In this document: positions 32,693-39,969 of the stretch, piece after piece
Numbering within the stretch: position 1 is the first letter of the stretch
Layout: the number at the start of each line of letters is the position of its first letter
Source: Xylanimonas cellulosilytica
Lineage (GTDB): Bacteria > Actinomycetota > Actinomycetes > Actinomycetales > Actinomycetaceae
Direction of reading: 5' to 3'
DNA: 64,000 bases
NCBI GenBank assembly: GCA_001072465.1
Contig: JVKM01000056.1
Span: forward strand, 1-64,000
Translations under genes and position numbers: made by a program
The notes under the pieces: generated by a model
Database searches by the model: none
What the model saw: the letters and a program-made list of their open reading frames with translations, nothing else
What the model was told of the DNA's origin: nothing

Positions 32693-33109
32693 GTGGCAAA
32701 GAAGGACGTCATCATTCCCCTGGTCCCCGCCGCTCTCAGCGCCCTGCTGCTCGCCGGAGGTGTGACCGTCTTTTCGGCGTGCGAGCAACGGGCCGACGGC
32801 TCGTGGATGCACTGCCACCAGTGCCAGAACATGGTGGCCGGCAGCGCCGTCGGCCTCATCGCACTGTACGGCGCCTCCTCCCTCGTCAAGAACAAGCCTG
32901 CGCGCCTGGTGCTGCTCGCGCTCGCGGTCATCGCCAGCGTCGTTGTGTTCTTCATTCCCGGCGGGATCTGCCCGCTGTGCGCGATGAAGACGATGCGCTG
33001 CCACACCGTTTTCCAGCCCTTCGTGCGCATCATGAGCGTCGTGGTCGCTGGCAGCGGTATCGGGGCGCTGGTGGCGTCCTGGAAGAAGGATTCGAAGCCC
33101 TCCGCCTGA
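32693..33109 (+). CDS. DUF4418 family cysteine-rich membrane protein
   Basis: 138 residues with about four membrane helices (IIPLVPAALSALLLAGGVTVF, VAGSAVGLIALYGAS, LVLLALAVIASVVVFFI, IMSVVVAGSGIGALVA). Between the first two are CEQRADGSWMHCHQCQ and before the last GGICPLCAMKTMRCH, so Cys and His pairs face one side in CxxC/HCHxC form, suggesting metal or redox chemistry. This agrees with the DUF4418 family, often found beside two FtsX permeases and an ABC ATPase. GTG 32693 is chosen over ATG 32684 because AAGGA ends directly before the ATG but 9 nt before the GTG. First gene of the cluster, behind a strong promoter. Confidence 0.82.
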   Translation: MAKKDVIIPLVPAALSALLLAGGVTVFSACEQRADGSWMHCHQCQNMVAGSAVGLIALYGASSLVKNKPARLVLLALAVIASVVVFFIPGGICPLCAMKTMRCHTVFQPFVRIMSVVVAGSGIGALVASWKKDSKPSA

Positions 33110-33140
33110 CGTATCGGCCCGGATGGGAGACAATGGCGGC

Positions 33141-34004
33141 GTGAGGGCCCTAGGACGTTCGACAACCGTGCGCATCGGCGCGGTTCTCCTCGTGCTATCC
33201 CTCGTCGCCGTTCTCGCGATCGTCGTGCGCAACGCGGTGCGCTATCGCGAGGCCGTCGCCCTGGACGAGGCCGGGGACGCCCAGGGGGCGTACGAGCTCT
33301 TCCATGCGCTCGGCGGGTACAGTGACGCGGCGCAGCGCGCGCAGGCCCTCGTCGAAGCCGATCCCGCGCTGCCGTACCGCTCGGTATCCAAGGGCGACAC
33401 CGTGTCCTTCGGCTCCTACGAGCAGGACGGAAACGCCCAGAATGGACCCGAGCCGATCACGTGGATTGTCCTCGATAAGATCGACGGCCAACTCCTGCTC
33501 CTGAGCGCAGACGTTCTCGAGGCTCGCCAGTACCACCACGTGCCCTTCGAGGAGGTCACGTGGGAGAATTCCGACCTGCGCGCGTGGATGAACGGCGACT
33601 TCTACGAGGGCGCGTTCACCCCCGTTCAGCGAGGGCTCATCGAGACGGTGCACAACGAGAACGCGGATCAGTCGATCACCGGCGCGAGCGGCGGAGCCGC
33701 GACCGACGACCGGGTTTTTGCGCTCAGTGAGACCGAGAGCGTCATCTACCTGAACACGCCCGCCGCGCGCAGTGACATCGGAGCGGCGCCCGCCAGCGTT
33801 CACGCGGCCGCCGGACCCCTGAGCGTCTCCGAGGACGGTACGGCAGACTGGTGGCTGCGCTCTCCCGGAACATACGGTTTCGCGACGCAATTCGTCGACG
33901 CGACGGGGGTGCCCTCGCTGAGCGGAGCGAACGTCGACCTGCAGTACGGGGTACGACCCGCGCTGTGGATCAACGTCGAAGGGGCAGGTGAGGGGAGCCG
34001 ATGA
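33141..34004 (+). CDS. single-pass membrane-anchored DUF6273-type protein
   Basis: About 287 residues. An N-terminal signal anchor (GAVLLVLSLVAVLAIVVRNAV, 13-33) precedes a short helical repeat resembling a TPR (EAGDAQGAYELFHALGGYSDAAQRAQ). The extracytoplasmic domain has the DUF6273 pattern: VSFGSYEQDG, ITWIVLDKIDGQLLLLS, WENSDLRAWMN, WWLRSPG and GVRPALWI. This domain is more familiar from Firmicutes surface proteins; its ligand is unknown. GTG 33141 (GGGAG 10 nt upstream) is preferred to ATG 33123. Its stop overlaps the first permease gene, so it belongs to the ABC cluster and may be its external partner. Confidence 0.7.
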   Translation: MRALGRSTTVRIGAVLLVLSLVAVLAIVVRNAVRYREAVALDEAGDAQGAYELFHALGGYSDAAQRAQALVEADPALPYRSVSKGDTVSFGSYEQDGNAQNGPEPITWIVLDKIDGQLLLLSADVLEARQYHHVPFEEVTWENSDLRAWMNGDFYEGAFTPVQRGLIETVHNENADQSITGASGGAATDDRVFALSETESVIYLNTPAARSDIGAAPASVHAAAGPLSVSEDGTADWWLRSPGTYGFATQFVDATGVPSLSGANVDLQYGVRPALWINVEGAGEGSR

Positions 34005-35191
34005 GCAACGCGCTGTCCCTGCGCCGCGTTCCCCTCATGACCATCCGCGCGCATCCCGTCCGTTCCATCATCATCGCCGTGCTTGCGCTCGCGCAGGCGG
34101 CCTGCGTGTTCGGCGGGTTCATCCTCGTGGGCGCGATGCGGGCGGAGCTCACCCTCGCTGAGCGCAGGCTCGGCGCCGACCTCGTCGTGTACCCGACGAC
34201 CTGCCTGAACCAGGTGGAGAAGAAGCGCCTCCTCATGCTCGGGACCCCCGTGGGCTGTCACCAGCGGCGCTCGGCTCTGGCGCGCATGTCGTCCAACGAG
34301 GACATTGCCGCTGTGTCCTATCAGCTCTATGTCTCGGAAACGTTGGCGGATGGCACCACGCGGTGGATCGTCGGTTTCGAACCCGAGACGGATTTCGCGC
34401 TCTCGCCTTGGATCGCTGAGGGGGAAGGGACGTCGCTGCCGCGAGGCTCGGTCCTCGTCGGTAGTGCCGTGCCCGGCGCGGACGGACAGAGCCTCTCCGT
34501 CTTTGGGCGAGAACGCCCGATCGGAGCTCACCTGCTCGCCACCGGCTCGGAGCTCGATGATGCCGTCTTCGTTTCCATGGACACCCTGACGGACATGATG
34601 GCGGACGCGCGCGCGGCGGGGGAGGACATCGACGCTTCCCTCGACCCGAGTACCGACTACTCTGCGGCGCTCGTGCGCGCCTCGGACAGCGACGCCATCG
34701 AGAGCGTGACCAACTGGATCAACCTCTACGTGCGCAAGGTCAGCGCGGTGCGCAGCTCCGAGGCGCTCGTCGGCGCCGCATCGGGCATCCGCGCGCACCG
34801 CGGGGTCGCAATCGGGGTCCTGGGAGCGACCTGGCTCGTTCTCCTGGGTGCCCTCATCATCGTGCAGGTGAGCCTCATGAACGAACGGATGCAGGAACTG
34901 GCCGTGTGGCGCTCGATCGGGGCATCGCGCTCCATCATGAGCCGTGTCATGCTGAGCGAATCAGCGCTGCTTCACGCGGCCGGAGCGCTCGTGGGAGTCT
35001 GCCTCGCGGCCCTCACCATGCCATTCGTGGGGGACGGGAGCCTCGTCCAGGCCCTGGCCGCCCCCGCGACGTCGCTGCCCCTCGCGGGCCTGTCACTAGT
35101 CGCCGTCACCTGCGTCGGCGTCGCCGGAACGCGTCTCGCGCTCGCTCGGGTCAGCCGTGCGGCTACGGGGAATAAATCTGTCCTGGTGTAG
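34001..35191 (+). CDS. FtsX-like ABC permease (first)
   Basis: 396 residues. One N-terminal helix (IIIAVLALAQAACVFGGFILVGA, about 22-44), a large outside domain (about 45-265) and three C-terminal helices (GVAIGVLGATWLVLLGALIIVQV; LHAAGALVGVCLAALTMPFVG; LPLAGLSLVAVTCVGVAG) give the MacB/FtsX topology. WRSIGASRSIMSRVMLSES is the usual coupling helix. The outer domain carries a Cys pair (TTCLNQ...VGCHQ) and the pattern GFEPETDFALSPWI, matched as AYDPATDFTIQPWM in the second permease. ATG 34001 overlaps the preceding stop; AGGGGAG is the ribosome binding site. Substrate unknown; transport of a metal complex, peptide or lipid is possible. Confidence 0.85.
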   Translation: MSNALSLRRVPLMTIRAHPVRSIIIAVLALAQAACVFGGFILVGAMRAELTLAERRLGADLVVYPTTCLNQVEKKRLLMLGTPVGCHQRRSALARMSSNEDIAAVSYQLYVSETLADGTTRWIVGFEPETDFALSPWIAEGEGTSLPRGSVLVGSAVPGADGQSLSVFGRERPIGAHLLATGSELDDAVFVSMDTLTDMMADARAAGEDIDASLDPSTDYSAALVRASDSDAIESVTNWINLYVRKVSAVRSSEALVGAASGIRAHRGVAIGVLGATWLVLLGALIIVQVSLMNERMQELAVWRSIGASRSIMSRVMLSESALLHAAGALVGVCLAALTMPFVGDGSLVQALAAPATSLPLAGLSLVAVTCVGVAGTRLALARVSRAATGNKSVLV

Positions 35192-35218
35192 GGACAACGG
35201 TCAAGGAGGAATGACGCA

Positions 35219-36427
35219 ATGCTGTCGCTGTCGCGACTACCGTGGATGAACCTGCGCGGCTACCCCGTGCGGACGGGGACCCTGGTCTTCTTCTCCATGC
35301 TCATGACGATGACGATCTTCGGTGGAACGCTGGTCGTCCAAGGCATCGAACACGGCCTGCGCACGACCCAGTCGCGCCTCGGAGCCGACATCATGGTGAC
35401 GCCCGACGAGGCAGACACCGACTTCGACGCGCAGACATTCCTCGTCAACGCCGAACCGTCGTACTTCTACATGGATGCATCCACGCGCGAGGCAGTTGCA
35501 GCCGTCGACGGCGTCGAGGCCGCCTCCTCCCAGCTCTTCCTCGCCTCGGCGAGGGCGAGCTGCTGCTCGGGCCGCTACCAGGTGATCGCCTACGACCCGG
35601 CCACCGACTTCACGATCCAGCCGTGGATGAACGACGCCGTCGGGCAGACGCAGCTCGGGGAGAATGAGGTGATCGTCGGCGCCAACGTGCTCGCCAACGA
35701 CCCGGAGAACTTCCAGCTCTTCGACAACACCCTGCGGGTCGTCGGCCAATTCGACCCGACCGGATCAACCCTCGACAACGCGGTCTACATGAACTTCGAG
35801 ACCGCGAAGAAGGTCATCGACTCCTCGCTGCGCAAGGGACTCAACAAGTACTCGACGCTCGAAACCGACCGCATCATCTCCTCGGTCATGGTCAAGGTGG
35901 CACCCGGATACGACGCCGAGGCCGTGGCTGCGCAGATCCGCGAGCAGGTCCCCGGCGTCTCGGTCGCCACCTCGACGAAGCTCGTCAGCGGTATCGCCCA
36001 GTCCCTGGAAACGACGTCGCGCACGGTCACCACCCTCATCGCCGTCGCGTGGGGAGTCGGCCTGCTCATGATCACCCTCATGTTCGTCCTGATGATCGTC
36101 GAGCGCAGGAGAGAATTCGCCACCCTCATCGCCGCCGGAGCGCACCGTCGGCTGATCTCGCGCATCATCATCCGCGAGGCGCTTGCAGTCAACGCGCTCG
36201 GCGGCGTCGGCGGCATCGTCGTCTCCGGTGTCCTCCTCGTGTCCTTCTCCGGCCTCGTACGCCAAAGCCTGGGAGGGGGATTCCTCGTCCCGTCGCTGCC
36301 CACGCTGGCGCTGCTCGCGCTGGGAGCGCTCGCGTCGGTGGGCCTCGTCGCCCTCGTCTCCTCATGGATAGCGCTACGGTACGTGACGACAATGGACGCC
36401 AGCCTGGCCCTTAAGGAAGGGGAATGA
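35219..36427 (+). CDS. FtsX-like ABC permease (second)
   Basis: 402 residues, homologous in layout to the preceding permease. N-terminal helix (TGTLVFFSMLMTMTIFGGTLVV), external domain with LGADIMVTPDEAD and a vicinal Cys motif SARASCCSGRYQ (about 113-124), then C-terminal helices with VERRREFATLIAAGAHRRLISRI as coupling helix. The CC motif and the DPATDF segment resemble FtsX-type permeases in P19/FTR1-linked iron clusters of Campylobacter and some Gram-positives, from memory. A strong AAGGAGGA lies 8 nt before ATG 35219. The two permeases should form a heterodimer with the downstream ATPase. Confidence 0.85.
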   Translation: MLSLSRLPWMNLRGYPVRTGTLVFFSMLMTMTIFGGTLVVQGIEHGLRTTQSRLGADIMVTPDEADTDFDAQTFLVNAEPSYFYMDASTREAVAAVDGVEAASSQLFLASARASCCSGRYQVIAYDPATDFTIQPWMNDAVGQTQLGENEVIVGANVLANDPENFQLFDNTLRVVGQFDPTGSTLDNAVYMNFETAKKVIDSSLRKGLNKYSTLETDRIISSVMVKVAPGYDAEAVAAQIREQVPGVSVATSTKLVSGIAQSLETTSRTVTTLIAVAWGVGLLMITLMFVLMIVERRREFATLIAAGAHRRLISRIIIREALAVNALGGVGGIVVSGVLLVSFSGLVRQSLGGGFLVPSLPTLALLALGALASVGLVALVSSWIALRYVTTMDASLALKEGE

Positions 36428-36428
36428 C

Positions 36429-37106
36429 ATGATCATCGAGGCAACGGGACTCACGAAACAATTCGCCCGAGCCCGCGGGGGAAAGCGCCTCTTCACGGCT
36501 GTCCACCCGCTGGATATCGGCCTGGAGGAACGCCAACTGACCGTCGTCTCCGGGCACTCCGGAAGCGGCAAGAGTACCCTGGCGAACATGCTCGCCGGCA
36601 TCCTCACGCCGACCGCAGGACACGTACGACTGGACGGCACGGACCTGTACTCGCTGCGCGACGAGGAGCTCTCGCGCCTGCGCAATGAGCGCATCGGCCT
36701 CGTCCCCCAGGGGCACACGGCCCTGCGAGCCCTGACAGTCCTCGACAACGTCTTGCTTCCCTCGATCCTCTACACCAAGGACGAGGCGCCCGTGGATCGT
36801 GCCCGCGAGCTGCTGGCCGCCGTTGGCTTGGGCGACCTCGCCGACGCTGCGCCCACCGAGCTATCGGGCGGTGAGCTGCGGCGCATGGCGATCGCGCGCG
36901 CCCTCCTCATGGAACCCGCCATCGTCGTCGCAGACGAGCCAACCGCCGGCCTCGATAGCGCGAACGCAACCGCCGCCCTCACCCTCCTGCGCGATGCCGC
37001 CGACCGGGGAGCAGCCGTCCTCGTCGTCTCCCACGAGGCCGAGGCGCAGCGCTTCGCGGACCGCAGCTACGTCATGGAGGACGGCCATCTGTGCGAGAGC
37101 GAGTAG
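36429..37106 (+). CDS. ABC transporter ATP-binding protein (LolD/MacB type)
   Basis: 225 residues. Walker A GHSGSGKST (about 42-50), Q-loop VPQGHT, signature LSGGELRRMAIARALLMEP (about 140-158), Walker B IVVADEPTAGLD, and switch His in VVSHEAE. The short length and FtsX partners put it in the mechanotransmission (MacB/LolD/FtsE) subfamily. It starts 1 nt after the second permease stop, with GGAAGGGG upstream. Last gene of the cluster. Confidence 0.92.
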   Translation: MIIEATGLTKQFARARGGKRLFTAVHPLDIGLEERQLTVVSGHSGSGKSTLANMLAGILTPTAGHVRLDGTDLYSLRDEELSRLRNERIGLVPQGHTALRALTVLDNVLLPSILYTKDEAPVDRARELLAAVGLGDLADAAPTELSGGELRRMAIARALLMEPAIVVADEPTAGLDSANATAALTLLRDAADRGAAVLVVSHEAEAQRFADRSYVMEDGHLCESE

Positions 37107-37191
37107 CTCAGCGCCCTCCGAACGCGTCAAATGTGAGGGGACCGACCTGCCCAACATGTCTCCCGATGCGGGCAAAGCGGTGCCAACGTGG

Positions 37192-37197
37192 CAGACT
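37192..37197 (+). promoter_or_regulatory. candidate leaderless -10 box of rnj
   Basis: CAGACT (5 of 6 to TANNNT) ends 6 nt before ATG 37204; no Shine-Dalgarno is present. Confidence 0.35.
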
Positions 37198-37203
37198 GGC
37201 ACC

Positions 37204-38895
37204 ATGAAGTCTTTGTACGAGAACCTCAGCGAACCCGCGCCCCTGGAAGATGGCGCACTGCGAGTGATCCCGCTGGGAGGTCTCGGCGAGGTCGGCCGCA
37301 ACATGAACGTCCTCGAATACCGGGGCAAGCTCCTGGTCGTGGACTGTGGCGTCCTCTTCCCCGAGGAGACCCAGCCCGGCGTTGACCTGATCCTGCCGGA
37401 TTTCTCCTGGATCGAAGAACGCATGGACGACGTCGTCGGCCTCGTCCTCACCCACGGCCACGAGGACCACATCGGCGCCGTGCCCTACCTCCTCAAGCTG
37501 CGAGGAGACATTCCGATCTACGGATCCGACCTGACCCTGGCCTTCGTCGCACCCAAGCTGCGCGAACACCGCCTGCCCGACCCGGGCCTCAACGTCGTCG
37601 CCGAAGGCGATCGTCTCACCGTCGGTCCCTTCGACCTCGAGTTCGTCTCCGTCACCCACTCGATCCCCGACGCGCTTGCGGTCTTCGTGCGCACCGATGC
37701 AGGCAACGTCCTCATCACGGGTGACTTCAAGATGGATCAGCTGCCGCTGGACCGTCGCCTCACCGACCTGCGCGCCTTCGCCCGCATGGGCGAGGAGGGC
37801 GTCGACCTGTTCATGGTGGACTCCACGAACGCGCTGGTGCCCGGATTCATCACGCCCGAGCGCGAGATCGGCCCGGTCCTCGACCAGGTGTTCGGCGAGG
37901 CCACGGGCCAGATTGTCGTCGCCTCCTTCGCCTCGCACGTGCACCGCGTCCAGCAGGTCATCAACGCGGCCGCCCATCACGGGCGTCGCGTGGCCTTCGT
38001 GGGCCGCTCGATGGAACGCAACATGCGCATCGCGGAAGAAAAGGGCTACCTGTCGATCCCCGAGGGCATTATCGTGGACCTCAAGGGCATCGGCGAGCTG
38101 CCGCCTTCCGAGCGCGTCTACATGGCGACCGGTTCGCAGGGCGAGCCGATGGCCGCGCTGTCGCGCATGTCGGTGGGATCGCATCGCACCGTGACGATCG
38201 AGCCGGGCGACATGGTCGTGCTGGCCTCCTCGCTGATTCCCGGCAACGAGAACTCCGTGTACCGCGTCATCAACGACCTGACCCGCCTGGGTGCGCGCGT
38301 CGTGTCGAAGGAGAACGCGAAGGTGCATGTGTCCGGTCACGCGAGCGCCGGCGAGCTCATCTACTGCTACAACATCGTTCAGCCCAAGAACGTCATGCCC
38401 ATCCACGGCGAGGTCCGTCACCTGGTGGGCAACGGTCAGCTGGCCGTCAAGACGGGCATGGACCCGCAGAACGTGGTCCTGGCCGAGGACGGCGTGACGG
38501 TCGACCTCAAGGACGGCGTCGCGCGCGTGTCGGGTATCGTGCCCTGCGAGTACGTGTACGTGGACGGCCGCTCGATCGGAGAGATCTCCGAGGATGAGCT
38601 GGAGACACGCCGCACCCTGGGGTCGGAGGGCTTCATCTCGATCTTCGCGGTCGTCGAGCACGATTCGGGCATGGTCCTGGCCGGCCCGGAGATTCGCGCG
38701 ATCGGCATGGCCGAGGACGACTCGGTGTTCGAGGAGATCCTCCCCGACGTCACGCAGGCGCTCAAGGATGCGGCTGCTCCCGGCGGGCAGGACCCCTACG
38801 TCCTGCAGCAGGCGATGCGCCGCGTGATCGGACGCTGGGTTGCGCGACGCTTGCGTCGTCGTCCTATGATCGTTCCGGTCGTTACCGAGCAGTAG
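37204..38895 (+). CDS. rnj: ribonuclease J
   Basis: 563-residue metallo-beta-lactamase/beta-CASP nuclease, exo- and endonuclease in mRNA decay and rRNA maturation. The start LRVIPLGGLGEVGRNMNVLEY is the family start. The zinc motif HGHEDHIG (84-91) is in LVLTHGHEDHIGAVPYLL. SVTHSIPDAL, GDFKMDQLPLD and the beta-CASP segments FVGRSMERNMRIAEEKGYL and ATGSQGEPMAALSRM follow. HVSGHASAGELIYCYNIVQPKNVMPIHGEVRH holds the later metal ligands. ATG 37204 lies 6 nt after CAGACT (leaderless type); ATG 37156 is possible. Actinobacteria usually have both RNase J and RNase E. Confidence 0.94.
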   Translation: MKSLYENLSEPAPLEDGALRVIPLGGLGEVGRNMNVLEYRGKLLVVDCGVLFPEETQPGVDLILPDFSWIEERMDDVVGLVLTHGHEDHIGAVPYLLKLRGDIPIYGSDLTLAFVAPKLREHRLPDPGLNVVAEGDRLTVGPFDLEFVSVTHSIPDALAVFVRTDAGNVLITGDFKMDQLPLDRRLTDLRAFARMGEEGVDLFMVDSTNALVPGFITPEREIGPVLDQVFGEATGQIVVASFASHVHRVQQVINAAAHHGRRVAFVGRSMERNMRIAEEKGYLSIPEGIIVDLKGIGELPPSERVYMATGSQGEPMAALSRMSVGSHRTVTIEPGDMVVLASSLIPGNENSVYRVINDLTRLGARVVSKENAKVHVSGHASAGELIYCYNIVQPKNVMPIHGEVRHLVGNGQLAVKTGMDPQNVVLAEDGVTVDLKDGVARVSGIVPCEYVYVDGRSIGEISEDELETRRTLGSEGFISIFAVVEHDSGMVLAGPEIRAIGMAEDDSVFEEILPDVTQALKDAAAPGGQDPYVLQQAMRRVIGRWVARRLRRRPMIVPVVTEQ

Positions 38896-38964
38896 TCTGG
38901 CTGTCTTCATTGACGAGGCCCTGGCGCGCTGGGCGGTAGCGTGCGCTTGAAGGAAGGAATCTAC

Positions 38965-39912
38965 GTGTCGGGTCGTTTTATTTCGACGCACTCTGTTGCG
39001 CTCGTGTTGCCGATGCACATCGCGTACATGCCGGAGCGCGGCGGATCCGTTCATGCGGATGCCGCCAGCTCGCGCCCGGGCGGCGGCTTCACGACCCTGT
39101 GCGCCGCTGCGGCCATGGGCGTGCCGACTGCAGCCGCGTCGCCGCTTGGCACGGGTCCGAACTCTTTCGCCGTTCGTCAGCAGCTGGTCGAGGCCGGCGT
39201 CGAGGTCCTGACCCCCGAACTGGTGGGTGACATCGGTGTCGTCATTCAGCTCATCGTCGAAGACGGGTCGATGCGTTCGGTCGTGACGGCCGGCGTCGAA
39301 TCGGAACCGTCGCGCGGTGCCCTTGCGAGCATCGAGCTGCGCGAGGGGGATGTGGTCCACGTGGCCGCCTCCGACATGACGAGCGCGCATGCGGCTTCCG
39401 AGCTGAGCGAGTGGGCCGCGTCCCTGCCTCCCTTCGTAACTCTCGTCGTCTCGGTGTCTCCCGCAGTCACGCAGGTTCCCGTTGAAGCGTGGGAGGTGAT
39501 CTTCCCCCGTGCCGACGTCGTGACAATGAACAGCTGGGAGGCCTCCACGCTCGCCGGTATTCTCGACGCCAACCGTCACGGATCCACGATCCGCACCTAC
39601 ATGCGCCCGGACGCGGCCACGGTTCGCCGCGTGGGGGAGCGGGGCTGCGAGCTGCAGAAGGTTGCGGATGCTCCCGTCATCTCGATTCCCGCGTTCCAGT
39701 CGCGTATTGCGGACACCGCAGGTGTGGGCGATACCCACATCGGAGAGATGTGTGCGGGCCTGGCCATGGGCTACGACCTCGAGACCGCGTGCCTCATGGC
39801 GAACGCAGGTGCCGCGCTGGCCATCTCCCACGAGTCGGCCCTGCCCGTTCCCACGCGCGAGCAGGTTGAAAACGTGCTCGAAACCGGGGTTGTTACCAAC
39901 ATCCTGCGCTGA
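38965..39912 (+). CDS. PfkB-family carbohydrate kinase
   Basis: 315 residues with a ribokinase-like fold. The N-terminal substrate region has SSRPGGGFTTLCAAAAMGVPTAAASPLGTGPN (the usual GGxxxNxAxxxxxLG motif, but GG-F-T instead of Asn). The C-terminal signature reads ADTAGVGDTHIGEMCAGLAMG (about 255-275), keeping the catalytic Asp of GAGD in the form GVGD. The sugar substrate is unknown; the altered loops suggest a specialised one. GTG 38965 is chosen because AAGGAAGGAA ends 5 nt upstream; the upstream GTG 38941 lacks a site. It lies alone between rnj and ftsK. Confidence 0.85.
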   Translation: MSGRFISTHSVALVLPMHIAYMPERGGSVHADAASSRPGGGFTTLCAAAAMGVPTAAASPLGTGPNSFAVRQQLVEAGVEVLTPELVGDIGVVIQLIVEDGSMRSVVTAGVESEPSRGALASIELREGDVVHVAASDMTSAHAASELSEWAASLPPFVTLVVSVSPAVTQVPVEAWEVIFPRADVVTMNSWEASTLAGILDANRHGSTIRTYMRPDAATVRRVGERGCELQKVADAPVISIPAFQSRIADTAGVGDTHIGEMCAGLAMGYDLETACLMANAGAALAISHESALPVPTREQVENVLETGVVTNILR

Positions 39913-39969
39913 TCTCGTGCGGCGCGCCTGGCTGAGTGGGGCCGCGGCGGGCGATATGGTGGAAGGATC

